From assembly GCA_029532415.1 (NCBI GenBank), contig JAQOTA010000062.1, positions 992,001 to 1,056,000 of the forward strand: a stretch of 64,000 bases of DNA, read 5' to 3'. Positions within the stretch are counted from its first letter, which is position 1. Every line of letters starts with the position of its first letter. Positions 1-11,820 of the stretch are shown piece after piece. The translations under genes and the position numbers were made by a program. This DNA comes from Marasmius tenuissimus. Lineage: Eukaryota; Basidiomycota; Agaricomycetes; Agaricales; Marasmiaceae. A model generated the notes under the pieces. It had not been told where the DNA came from. It did no database searches and saw only the letters and a program-made list of their open reading frames with translations.

Positions 1-3000
1 CGAAAACAGCTCAACGCCAAGACGGCAATGCATCAGAAGTGATGAACACGCCAAATTCATATAGGTGGATGTCAACTCGTACACCTCACTGGAGCTTTCA
101 AGTTCGACGAGTATCTCGAAACGGGATACGAAGATCTTGACAACTTCCAAACAAGCTGCTTGGTACGCAAGGTGCTGAGAATTGTGCGACTCGGTGACTC
201 CATCTTGGAAGTCACAGTGGCATTCTGTGAGGCGCGGCAGCTGGCGTACGTTGTTGTGCAATGATTTCGAAGGCCCCCACCATACGTTCCCCCAGACGCA
301 ACCTGTCATCACTTGAACAGCCCAATACGAGATGAAATCTTGCGGGAACACATCGGGTTGGTATTCAAGATGGAAACATTGGGGATGTTTTTGGAACTTG
401 CCAAGTTCGAGCCTCGAGATTGGACGATTGGAGCCATGGATGTCTATCTACGAGGTGCGGACTGTCAGCACGGAGTTGAAACCTAGCAAGAAGGGCACAC
501 CTTACATAGTATGAGTCTAACCAGGTAGCCAACCTCCTGAATTGAGGGGCCCACTGCAACAGACAACGGCGTTGGACTGAAAAAGAGAAGAAGACAGAGG
601 CCAGGTCAACATTTTGGAGATTATCTAATAAATGCCGAGTAGGCCTGGCGAACTCGGTATTGCAGAATCTGGTCCATGCTGTGAAGAAGCGAATGGTTTC
701 ATTGCCATAGAGCTGGTCTAATCTACACATGAATGAGACAAGAGTCTAGGGATGACAGATTCATGACCTGCGTACCTGTAAGTTTGCATCTTACTAGTTG
801 AGAGATTTCCGAGCCACAGTTGTGCGATGACATGCTTCTCGCTCTCAACATTGATGTGAAATAACAACGACCTCGTCTGATCAACCAGATAGTCCTTGAA
901 AGAGCTATCATGTATGCAGATCTGGCCATTCGCTGTACTACCACCATCAAAAGCGAGTACCGAGTACATTGTTTGCACCGTCGAAACCACCCGTTCCAAA
1001 GGCAATCCTAGCACCAGCCCAATGTGGACCGGGGTCAGTTCCAGGTAGTTTGGAAGAATGAGAATTGCTCCAAGGATGAGGCGAGTTTGTTCAGGGTGGG
1101 AATCGGTGCTGAGTAGAGCATGGTAGAGGCAGTTGGCATGCTCATGATAACTGAGTGACTTGGATGGTTGATGTTGTGCAGGACTGTCAGAAGTAGTGTT
1201 ACTGTAGAGCCGGGCAAGAAAAGGAAAATACATGGTTGGGGAGCCCACCTCTCTCTGGATTCAGCCAAGCTAGATCCATGTTTGAACCATGCCACAGCCT
1301 TCAAAAAGTATTGAGTGAGTGTGATTGGCACAGGAGGGTCCTTAAAGATGAGATTAACATAAACCAGGTATTGTACCACGAGCTGGATTGGAAAACATAC
1401 CCTTGAAGTTAGCCAGGATGTCACTGATCTGAAAGGACGAGCAACTACAGGGATTGTTTGATTATGTAGGATAGCCCTGTTGATAGTGACAGTTGCAACA
1501 GTATTTAGGTCCAAATTTTGAAGATCAGACAACAAGCCACTACTCGGTTGCTCTATGTGACAGCAGAAATCTGCCCATCCATCCCAAAAAGTCTGGCAGT
1601 GTTTGGTAGAGTCATGCCTCAAGGAAATGTCGAAGGGGATTTTCAGATTCCAGTCCAAATTAGTAGAAGCAGGAAGCTTACCTTGAAACGGGCGAATTCT
1701 TTGGTACAAGTGCCTGGATCCATAGTCGCGCAAAATAATCCTGATGTTTTTGTAGGTCAATGTAATACTGCTGTGATGGGTTGAAGAGGAAATCAACAAA
1801 GAAGGGTTTCATCTTGAGACCATGACTGTATGACGTAGCCAATTGACATGCCCGCAGCAAGTTCATTGTTGAAGGGTCACCAGGAAGTACACCCAGCTCA
1901 TGGAGAATCTGTGATTCCTCAGTAGGGAGTAGAATACTTTGCATCAAGACAGTGAGGAGCTTCTGTTGGTCTGGAAAGGTAGAGAGAACACTCTGAAGGA
2001 AATTATCCCGTTCCTCAACAACCTCTTTGGTTGGCTGATTGTCCTGAAAGCAGAAATGGGCCCATGCCTCGAGCAGACGTCGAAGATTGGGGGCTAGGAG
2101 AAGAGGATCCCCCTTCAAGACGATGCTCGGGTCTGCTCGAACTTGGTGGGTTAAGGCTCGCAACCACTGACAAGCAAGAGCATCATGGCGGGTAACGCGG
2201 CTGATGTGGAACTGTTGTGAACGCGAGGGGTCGTATAGGAAGTCGATAAATGAGGTGTGATACACGCCAATGGGAGTGTCCCCGTCTCCAATCTTAAGCA
2301 CCGAGTGCATGGACCTCAACGTGAGATCCACTTCTCCTGGAGGTAAGTCAAGTAGAAGCTCGATGAAGTTGGGTGAAGGTGAAGCATGCGGAGGAATTAT
2401 GAGAGCGGCGGCAAGGATGGAGAGCAATCTCTCGTGGTCGGGGGTCAGGGAAAGGACCATGTGGTAAAGCTTGTCAAGGGCGGAGAAGGACGAGGATTCG
2501 GGCGAGGCATTTTCAGGAATATATTCGAGGATCCGGCGAAGCTGAGTAACCGGATTAGAGCCGGTGAGCCGGATTGATCTAACTGCGGTTGTCGCATAGA
2601 CGAATTGGCTCGAAGCCTTTTGAACCAGGCACGCGAGATCCTCAGAGGAGGGCCAAGGAGTTGGAAACTGGACGCGAGTGTACTGGGGTTCTGCACGTAT
2701 AGCTTGAAACTCGTGGAGATAATAATGTTCGATATCCTTATTCGGCATGAATGAATCGTTTAGCATGAGACGTTCGGTAATGCGACTGAAATCCCTCGCA
2801 TTGAAGGCTTCCTGTAACCATGCCTCTGGACGGCTGCATATCAGGAATCGCAGTGGGAAGTGAGGTGATTGCTGATAGGAAGAAAGAATGGCTGAGAGGA
2901 TGCGTCGCTGGGTTCGTTCATCGCCGCATTCATCCAAGCCATCTATGATGACGAGATTCGGCTCCTTAAACGCAGGTGCAACTTTCGCTAAGAGGTGCCT

Positions 3001-3681
3001 CCACCTTGCACCCCCTTGCAAAGAGGGCTTCAGGACGAGCTCTCGAAACTGGGTCTCCAGTCTGGCCTCCAATGTCTTCGGGTCGTTGGATATCTTCTGG
3101 TTTATCAGGGTTCTTGCAGATGGCCTGTTTATGACAAGACCATGGGCTATGGTTGGCACGAGCGCGGAGGGGTTGTTACGCTTTGGGTCGGAACGAAAGA
3201 AGAAAAACGACGCCACAAGCCCGGCTTCCTCTTCGCAAGTTCTGGCGACAGTCATGGCTATGGCCGTCTTGCCCACACCTGCAGTACCGGAAAGCCAGCA
3301 TATCGGGGAGGAGCGCTTTTTGGATGTTCGCCATTCATGAATGTTCCTGATAGCGTTCTCGCGTGTTCCTTCCAAACACTCCCCTCGCTCGAATTGTTGC
3401 TCGGCGGTATGCGAAGCCCCTACATTCGCGATGGCGTCCCATAGATTCTTGTGTGCTGCAACGAGCTACAGTCAACATATGAAGTGGTTCGACAAAACAA
3501 ATTACGACTTACGGCTCGAGGCTGTCGTGGTTACGTTTCTCACGAAATCACGTCCAACGTCGATAATCGTGACCTCTCCTGCATGATTGATCTGGTCGCG
3601 TCCGCGACTGATGTTCTGGACCTGGGCATTGTAGTTGTTCTGCGAGCCCGACCCATGGTGACTGTTTTGCGTCGCTGCCAT
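1..3681 (-). CDS. NACHT-domain STAND protein, copy A (3' end off the window)
   Basis: Putative signal-transducing NTPase of the fungal NLR-like class (allorecognition/immunity-type in known relatives; the role here is inferred). Exons on the minus strand: 3681-3513, 3455-1682, 1617-1401, 1340-1249, 1201-776, 722-506, 447-<1. Phases join without a stop, so the frame is open to the window edge. Exon 1 is a short G/Q/N-rich segment (GSGSQNNYN, then QNISRGRDQIN). Exon 2 carries the linker LWDAIANVGASHTAEQQF, Walker A GTAGVGKTAIA, Walker B LVIIDGLDECGD and a sensor-like CSRPE. After the NACHT come repeated winged-helix-like units (SFIDFLYDPSRSQQF) alternating with W-x-x-FC modules. No WD40, TPR or ankyrin repeats are seen in this portion. 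It is paralogous exon by exon to the gene at 30,110-33,966. Domain call is certain; function is not shown. Confidence 0.85.
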
Positions 3682-3930
3682 AGTAGCCTTCCAAAAGAAC
3701 GTGGCAGGCCTCCCGAGTGGCTATTCACCTGATCCGTCGGGCGTAGACTCCTCTGACAGGGGGTGTAAATGAGGTGTAGAGTGGCAGCTCTGGGGGCTGA
3801 GTTGTCAAGAAAGGCTGCTTGTATAGTAGCGTAAAGTAGCTGTGAAGGTGGGGGCGGAACCAAGACGACACACGGAATGATGGAACCTTTCGCTATGACA
3901 CCGGAGGCACCTGCTGTGTGAGAGACAACT

Positions 3931-3957
3931 GAGATAGATAGATAGATGGATAGATGC
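3931..3957. repeat. GATA microsatellite
   Basis: A short GATA/GATG tetranucleotide run lies in the 5' flank of the copy A NACHT gene. The rest of 3,682-4,430 holds only short frames and no recognisable gene; part of it matches the equivalent flank of copy B (34,020-34,560). Confidence 0.6.
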
Positions 3958-4429
3958 ACAGCATGGTCCTACTAAGAACTGCTGGGGTGAGGATACCGTA
4001 CATATCTCTCGGGCTGCGGCGCCAATGATACTTGAACCTTGTTTGGGTATGAGCCCTCAACCTAAATGAGGAGAATACCGGGGAAACACGAGAACATGTA
4101 TAGTTTTGGACTTCATTGCAGATATACGCAAATACACGCGGCGTGCGCGCCCGACAATCAGTCAAGTCCCTGGTCGGAGAAGAACACCGAGCCGAGTAGA
4201 TCGTAGATGCACTCGTACCCGTACCGAGCTCTCCTCGCGTCTCCAATCAACTGAGTTGAGGCCAGGGGGTTAACGCTCTGCGGGGAACTGTCTAGGAGTC
4301 AATCACGTACTTGAATCTGGATACCGAACGGCACTCACCACATGGGGTGAGTGCGGGCGCTGGAGAGGAAAGGCTCTGAACAGATTTCGATGTCGAACAC
4401 TACTCCATGGTAAGAGCACCCGTACAATC

Positions 4430-5993
4430 AAGTAAAGAGCGCCTGTACAATCAAGTATCGACCCTCAACCTCAAACCTACATCCCTAAAGCACTTTCAAG
4501 CCTTCAACCACTGTCTGTCTCCCGAGTCGTCTTCCCGTCCCAACATTGTAATCGTAACGGATTTCAAGCTCTTCACGCCAATCTCCTTCGCCTGAACGGG
4601 GTCGGGAATCCACCGAGATGCTACGGTATTGAACAAACCCTGCTCGATACTGTCATCTTCCCACATCGCGATTCTGATATCAGTGAGAAGGGGGAGGAAA
4701 GGGTGGGATGAGCGGAACATTTCGTGTTCTACAGTAAGTCGTTTAAGGAATGATTGAGTGATGATTCGGTTGGGTAATGGTCCGGTCTCCAGGTCTTCTT
4801 CTGTTCGTGGATGCTCTTTGATCTCAAGCGAGACGAGCGTCGGGATCAGTTCGAGTAGGGTGATCGCCTGATCGCCTGTGATTGGGAGATTTTGGAGGGA
4901 GAGGGAGGTGATGGAACAGGAGGATCGTGCCAAAAAGTCAACGACTGTATCACTTTCCCAGGTAACCCATATGTAAGAGAGGTTGGGCTCGGGAGTGTGA
5001 AGACTTGGAAGGTACTATTCAAGGCGAGTTGATCATCAAATTTGAGCTTCACTGAGGTTACGGTGTGTGAGAGATAATGATCTGTGTCGTCCTGATCGTA
5101 GTCCTCCGAGTCAAAGCCAATTCCGTATATGCGAAGGGTCTTAAGAGCCGGGAACCTCGCGAGGTATCTGGTAACCGCTGGAACTATATATATGCTTCTG
5201 ATGACTATTGTCTTAATTTGGTGACAAGGGAGATCGAAGTCGAATTCGCCTGTGACATCGAACGTATGGAGAGACGGTGTTATTGAAAAGAGTAACCGGG
5301 AGAGTCGAATGTACGCAGCTTAGTCTGACATTCTGAAGAGCCGGAAAAGTGTATCGGCTCGCAGTAAAGGGGAGGTTAGGAGGGGAGCGATGAGGTATAG
5401 AACTCGCCAACGTGCGGCATGGTCATGCAGAACGCGGAGTGTAGGCAACATTCCGTTGACGTTCTGACTCGAAGAAAAGAAATCCAGCTTCAAATACAGT
5501 AGTCGCGTATCTGAGCGGTCCAGAAACAGACGAACCAATTTCTCCAAGGCAAGAAACTTTCCTTTCCAGCTGTTAGACCGGATGGTGATGGAGGAACACA
5601 ACTTGGGTGCGGAGCGAATGACCTCCCACCAACGACCACATACGCTGGATAGTTTTAGAGCATTGGGTGTGGATGGAGGACAAAGTTCGTTTTTCTCGCA
5701 AGCAATGGAGAATATTTCCATGAGGATCTCCGTGGGTAGGCGATGCACCGGAGACAACAAAGAGCGGCACCTCTCCATGCTCTTCTTCAGCCTCGTCTTC
5801 TTGGTTCCAACAAATGTACAGCAGTCCGAAGTCGGTTAATTTTAGCGTCGTGTCGTTGCATCTCCTTTTCAGCGAGCAAGAACTGCGAGATAATGTGACG
5901 ATCAGGATTGGTGATATTGAAGTTTAGGAACGTCCCCCAGTTGATAGACATTCGAACAGACGAAGAGTGGAGAAGATTGCTGTTATCCATCAC
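4430..5993 (-). pseudogene. F-box protein pseudogene (copy A)
   Basis: Decayed paralogue of the F-box gene at 34,584-36,167. Surviving pieces, 5' to 3' on the minus strand: an N-terminal coiled coil (QFLLAEKEMQRHDAKINRL) at about 5,990-5,790; the F-box core (SLLSPVHRLPTEILMEIF, then LSSVCGRWWEVIRSAPKL) at about 5,778-5,560; a middle part around 5,050-5,400 with sequence missing; and a C-terminal leucine-rich part (SLSLQNLPITGDQAITLLEL) ending in a stop at 4,496. The pieces sit in different frames, so several frameshifts, one internal loss and an early stop separate them. F-box proteins recruit substrates to SCF ubiquitin ligases; this copy should not make a full product. Confidence 0.8.
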
Positions 5994-6191
5994 GCTAGAA
6001 TAAATGAGTTGAGGCGCATTCTCGCAGTTGTGAGTGAGGAGCGAACCTTAAAATTGAGACTGAATGCTGCCAGTGGCAGCGCGAGGTCGAGGTTCAAGTT
6101 ACGTACAGACCGCCCTCAACATCCTATCAAAAGAGGTCGTAGTATGTAGGCTGGGTGGAGAGACTAGGTTCAAGTTGAAGCGCGCTGCCTG

Positions 6192-7145
6192 TGTTGATGT
6201 AGGCGGATTGGATACGGTTGATTTTGATATTTTAGTCTGAAGCCGTCCGTCCCTGGACCCGGGGTGGGAAGTGCTCCGGCCTGGTTGGGCACAGGCAGGC
6301 CGCAGATCAGGCCCACTCCCTTTCTCATAATAATGTTCATGCAACTATAAGGCCGCAAGATGACTCGTTTTAACATTTTTAGAGGTCTTGGAGAACCTAG
6401 AAGTCCAGAAACGTCCAGAAATGAGGTTAAAAACCGTGGGAATCCTCACTGGATCTTGTCGGTCATTCAGACTCATTAAGTCCGGCGGATCGATATCACC
6501 GGGATGCTTTACAGGGGCTTCAGCTTAACCACTTCCCCCCCCCCAATGCAAGAGAACATGGCGAGAGACAGCTTGTATGCTTGTATGTGAGAATACACAA
6601 GGGCGTATGGTGTACAAAGACAAAGAATCTGTGGGAGCCCGAGTTCGGGTCTTTGACGCTCAATTTCCAGGCGCCGTCCGGATCCAGATTCAGGCTGTCC
6701 TAGGGCCAAATACTTGCTGTACAAGGCTTGATATTTACGGTTTCGCTCACAGGCTATCCTCGTTGAACTGAAAATACCTCACCTGCTTGACCTTGTGAGG
6801 CTGAAGGATCTCTCAGCTCATACTGGACGGTTCTGAGTTCGGACTTGTGGCCTTTGCCGGCGGCACACAAAAATCCACGGGCCAGTTTAACCGATTCTCA
6901 CGCTCTGACCTCAAATCTCGGCGAGTAATTGGACGTTCAACACATACCTTTGAGCTCTTACAGTACTCTGAACATCATCACAACACCAGTATAGTCCATT
7001 CGGCGCCTTGAAGGTCACTCTCGAGCAGGCAAACTCAAGTGGCCAGCTGGGCCACGGGCCGTAACGCTCTCAACCCCGGGTCCAGGGACGGAGGGCCTTA
7101 GTCCAAATTTCCAAAATCAACCGTATCCAATCCGCCTACATCAAT
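6192..7145. mobile_element. Inverted-repeat element (about 0.95 kb), no coding content seen
   Basis: The ends are inverted copies of each other: about 6,192-6,266 on the plus strand matches 7,070-7,145 on the minus strand. The shared block includes TGATGTAGGCGGATTGGATA and, further in, CCGTCCCTGGACCCGGGG. The interior has no open frame resembling a transposase, so it looks like a non-autonomous or decayed element. No convincing target-site duplication is visible. It starts within a few bases of where homology between the two duplicated NACHT/F-box blocks stops (GCGCGCTGCC at 6,177-6,186 in copy A). Confidence 0.6.
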
Positions 7146-7299
7146 GATAGGTCAAAGCGGTCGTGATATCGTCATTGGCGTATCGATTGTGCACAATCGA
7201 GTGCGCGATGCAAGTTTTACGAAATCCCTTCCGCTCTTCGGGCTAATACTTGCTCATATTTGCTGGCCTAGAGCCTGAGGAAGGATTGGAGTTCAGTTC

Positions 7300-8133
7300 G
7301 GCAAACCTGTGTAACGTATCAACACGATACCTCTTCAACGTCCTCCAGCACATCATCCACTCGATCAGGCCGAATATTGGAGCTAGTCTTCAACCGTTCT
7401 ATTTGACGGTGTTTCGATATCGTCGTCTTAACGGCAGCCTGATATTCCTCGAGTAAACCTGTTCTCATCTGCCGAGTCTCTTTGGCAGACCGTGTATTCA
7501 TGCCCTGGTAACCAAGATAATCAATTAACACGACACATTCGCTGATGGCTTGGGCTTGACCCAAATCCGCCAAACTATGCCAAGTCATTCCCGATTTCCT
7601 GAGTGCGTTTGCTAGGGGTGGATGAGCTTCCGTGGTGCGACGTTGATCAGTCTGTTTCCCATTTCCGAGTGCGCAGCAGCGAGAACTATAGAAAGATTTT
7701 TCGTCTAAAAGGTGCTATCATCCAATACAACGGTAATTTTACACACTTTTTCGGGAAAGAGCCAACTTGTGCTCCAATTTGGCAGCCTCAAAGAAGACCC
7801 TCTCCAGTTTCGTCTACTCAAACACACCTGGGCGTCGGGCTCCACGAGAATATCCCTTCTCTTTCTGTCAAGTCCAGTCACCTTCACTCGGGGATACGGT
7901 TCGGGTTTCTCGATTCGATACAACTGTGAGACCTGCTTCCGGTCGACCGTAGATCTGTGGTTCCTTCCCATACAGACCGGTTGAAAGACCTTTTTCTGGA
8001 GTAGGCGGTACAGGAGACGGAGCACATTGAAGGTTTGGGATAGGAGAATTGGGAGCGTGAGATAGCGTGGGCCAGGGAGGTTGCTCGTCAGCGCATCCCA
8101 TGGTGAATTGTTCGAGCTTGGCGGATCGAACAT
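7300..8133 (-). pseudogene. VPS17: VPS17-like sorting nexin remnant
   Basis: Fragments of the retromer subunit Vps17 (PX-BAR sorting nexin, endosome-to-Golgi recycling). About 8,133-7,705 encodes the N-terminus and the start of the PX domain (PRVKVTGLDRKRRDILVE). The matching N-terminal text is spread over two frames (GKEPQIY in one, YRIEKPEPYP in the other). About 7,588-7,319 encodes the C-terminal BAR helix (EEYQAAVKTTISKHRQIERL, then SSNIRPDRVDDVLEDVEEV). Only about 115 bp separate the two parts, whereas an intact gene needs several hundred codons between them, so most of the PX and BAR core is missing. The final exons are also not recognisable. An intact VPS17 presumably exists elsewhere in the genome. 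Confidence 0.65.
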
Positions 8134-9059
8134 AGTAGATTACTAATTTCAGCGTCCCAAAAGCGAGCTTGTGGTTGATGTAGAGAAGACCGGTAAGTCG
8201 AGGTACTCGCCCAAGTAGATATATGACCCACCCAACCCATTTTGCTCTTGCACCGATACCAAAACGACGTTCTAAAGCCCTTCCGTATAGTCACAGCGTG
8301 TATATGTGCGAATAACATGCTACCAAGCCCATTCAAGCCTCCAAGCCTCCAAAAAACAAGCATTGAAGATTCCGAGTGGTTCGACATACGCAAGGCCAGA
8401 GTGATCTTCTTCCCGAAACCACTGCCGACTTTTAGATATCCTCGTTCTCAAGATTCGAGCGAGACGTCTATTAAAAATGATGCTTGAGGCAACTAAACAA
8501 TCGACGAGGCACCGAGGAGCATACCGGTGCCCAGTTCCCATACACCTGCCCAGAACCCATAGCCACAGCGAGCTTGCTGACCCTGCCATGGTCCGCTACG
8601 CTCCCAAGGAGCGAGCTAGTGGTCTTCTGGTCCCTCCCTCTGATGCAGAGATTCTGACGATCCTCGAACTCCTCACAGGCGAAACTTCTTGGGATATGGT
8701 CTTCAATGAGGGCGTCCGAAAAGACAGACCGAGACTCGAGTCCTGTAATCGATTCCCGGGGCCCATGCTGGGTCGTGGCAGTCTGTAGGGGCGACTCGTG
8801 AGAGGAACGTCTTCGTGGTCATGAGGAAGGCGAGTAGATTGAGATGAAGGGCCGGTAATCGTCTTCTTCATTGTGCTAGTTGAACTCGATGGTATCGTCC
8901 AGTGTGATGGCGATTATGACAATGGTGGTGTTGGCCGACGTGGTGGTAGCGATTCAAGTGACAAAGTCAAAGCGCACTCGGCAAAACTTTCGCTGATTTC
9001 CAATCGTCCACCTAGTCTCGCGCGCCATCCTGTCGATACCGGGAAGACAATCGTTGATC
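8134..9059. other. Stretch without a supported gene
   Basis: Both strands contain frames of about 75-100 codons, but none shows a recognisable domain and none joins into a longer spliced frame. It may contain further decayed upstream sequence of the VPS17-like remnant, but I could not identify any. Confidence 0.4.
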
Positions 9060-9471
9060 ATGTAGTCTGGTCCGTATCTACCCCCTCCTCTGAGGACTGG
9101 CGCGGAGTTTGAAAATACGGGCGCTCGTTGTGCGTTTAACGCCCTGGTCTCCTCATCACTCCTCATCACTCGTACTGGGCGATGGGCAATATCACACTTT
9201 TTATCCACCCTTTCCACTCGCACAACATTGGTAAGGACTAGGTAATGTTATATGGGTGGGCTCTGGCATTCCCTGAGACCTATTTACCTTGAAGTCCTGC
9301 CAAAATCGAGAATACCTGTTGATCCTCCTGCCAGGTCAAAAAATGCTTGATTATCGCTGGTATCTAATCTACTCAGGTATGGCAAGTATCGGCGCGCCCA
9401 TCTATAGCGCCCTAAGTTCAAAGTCCGCGCCAGTCCTCAGAGAGGGGGGGGGGTACATACGGCCTAGACTA
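9060..9471. repeat. MITE-like inverted repeat pair
   Basis: About 60 bp at 9,062-9,122 is an inverted copy of about 9,405-9,470. The shared core in the right arm reads TCCGCGCCAGTCCTCAGAG followed by a G run and TACATACGG. The 0.4-kb unit has no coding capacity. The G/C run differs in length between the arms. No target-site duplication is evident. Confidence 0.5.
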
Positions 9472-11820
9472 TCGTCCACCCCTGATCCACCCTCCTCATC
9501 GGTCACGACCAACCGACTTGGTGCACTGTATATGTAGCTGGCTCTCCATCTGAGTAGGGCGGTGATGAATCGGACTCTCGAATCAAACTTGATCATAATG
9601 ACCGCGGCAATTACTGTTCCGGGAGTTTGTTGATTTTGCTTACGCCAGACAGAGAGCCGCGAGACTCGAGTACAAGTCGAAGTGTTCAAGAGGTTGGTGG
9701 ATGACAGGCTAGAGAGACTGAGCGACGGGGACTCGGAAAGTGGGAGGGTAATAGGTATGTCTCTTCCCTTTCCCCACGATGCGTGTCGTTCAAGACAATG
9801 ACATTGGTTTTCGCAGCGGGCCTAACGGTACGTAGACTCCGTGACAGGAGGCCCACAGGATCGCTACTATAGGCATCGATAATGCAATGATGATTTCCGG
9901 GATAGCGGTTACTAGCCCTCGAGCTTAGCGATTCGGGGCTGCCAGTACTTTTCTATCTGGCTCCCGGCAGCAGCGGCTCTTCTAAGTTCTCATCCTTGGC
10001 CTTCCCGCTTCTTTTTGGTCTCATATATATCCACTCACCCTGCCAGTGATTGAAGCGACCTCGCAACTTGACTCGCAAAACGTTTACGATCCGATTTGTC
10101 AGAGCCTCGTCTCTAGTCTTGAAACTGCGAAGGATGCAAGTAGTCCCTTTACATAGTCATGACGGGCTGAGGGGCGGCTGGAGGAGAATGGCTTGGATTT
10201 CATTCAGTGCGTGCCCCATCGTTTGCAGCTCTCTGACTTTCTTTGTGTCCATCGACCGAGTTCGGCCACATTTTCGATCAATGAAGATGGGTTTGGCGTG
10301 TTTGTTGGTCGGCTTGCCTACGCGTAGTAGCAGCCATCAAGATCAACAAAGGCACTAAAGTCCTGACTCAGGTCAGTGGCCTGTCTTTATTTCTGCACTT
10401 GGACGTATTTAACAAGGACTTGAAGGCATAATTCCTCACGCACTTCCACTCGTTCCCGTTACCCCCTCCTGTGCTACACACTGACCATGGCCATACGTCC
10501 GGCGGAACAGTTTCGCCCTAATGTTAGTGTCTTGATGCTTAAAACTTCCCGGCGCCCTTCTGAACACTGGCACAGAAAGTCAGGGTGATCTGTAGAGATT
10601 CCTCAGCAGCAAGGGAGGAGCGAAAGAAGCAAGGTGACGGCTCGGTGTCGACAGAACGATATACGAAATCTGAGGCGGAAGGTGAAGGAACACGAGACAG
10701 CAGCTCGACGTTACTGCAAACAGTTCGGAAGACTGTCAGTCCGAGTTGAATAGAATGGGGATGCAGCAGCAGCAAATCCAGCTCCATCACGAATCTCAAC
10801 TGAAGAATATCGGGAAGGAATATAACGCAGTGGCAGGGACTGACGTTCTGCTGGTTCGTACTGACTATTGTTAGCGAGAGCACCCCAACCGTCACGACAT
10901 CCCACAGAATGCCCGAATGCAAGACGCATCCAAATGGAGCAACGAGGTATTGGGGGGGAAGCAGATGAAAATTGGACCATTCGTCAGGAAGAGAACCACG
11001 CTGCCCAGATGCGACCTCAGAGGAAGGATGCTGAGTTCACAAATTTTGTTCAGCTTCGGGAGCGCCCCAAAGGACAAGTGGTCATACTGGCGAGAAGAAA
11101 GAAACCGGAATAGTCGGGAGCGTGTGCACTGCGCAAGTTCGAGTGTCGCAAGAGGAAGGTCAGGCGGAAGAAGCAAGACGGCAATGAGGGGCTTATCTTT
11201 GACTTGTCGGGTCATGAATTTGCGAATTCAGCACTACTACCAACACCATACCACCAGGCGGCCTCCCTTCGTTCATCCGCTCGTTCGAAACTGGCACCCA
11301 TTACGTTAGACCTGGCACACGATGGTCGCCAGATACCTGTACTCCAGCGATAACACTTCATGATCTTTCCGTAAGTGCATTATTACTGTGCATTTGCGAC
11401 ATCTTCTTAGAATCTGATGTCTATCTTTACTCTAGCTGCCTAATGCGCTTCGTCTTCATTCCCGGCACTTGCTGTGATTCGTACCATTCACCTCGGCATC
11501 GATCGTAGCGAGCACCCATCCACCAGCACCGAACTCTGCTTCATCCCTCTACAATTCCAACCTCCCATCACCCAGTCCCCAACCCTGCGGTGGTCGACCA
11601 ACGCCTTTCAGGCTGCTTCAACTCGTGCAAAGCACATTCACGTTCCCAAGCGTTCCCGCCATCACAAATTCGGTGATGTAATGCCATTATACGGTTACAA
11701 TACTCGATGAGGCAAGGAAGAATCCAAATGGTCGTGATCCGGTGATGAGCGCAGAATGCTTACAATAAAGGCCGGTGCCCTAGGAAGTCTCCCCGCCTTT
11801 GAGTGTTTTCCCCCCCGAAA
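9472..11820. other. Gene-poor stretch with a possible coiled-coil coding relic
   Basis: No intact gene is recognised. At about 10,560-11,310 the plus strand reads, across shifting frames, as charged and glutamine-rich helical text (RNLRRKVKEHETAARRYCKQ, MGMQQQQIQLHHESQLKNIG, FECRKRKVRRKKQDGNEGL) broken by stops. That suggests a dead coiled-coil gene of unknown family. The remaining sequence, including the 5' flank of the monooxygenase pseudogene, shows nothing I can name. Confidence 0.35.

Noticed and set aside
6177..7160. Target-site duplication for the 0.95-kb inverted-repeat element
   Set aside because: Only one or two bases match on each side, which is no better than chance.
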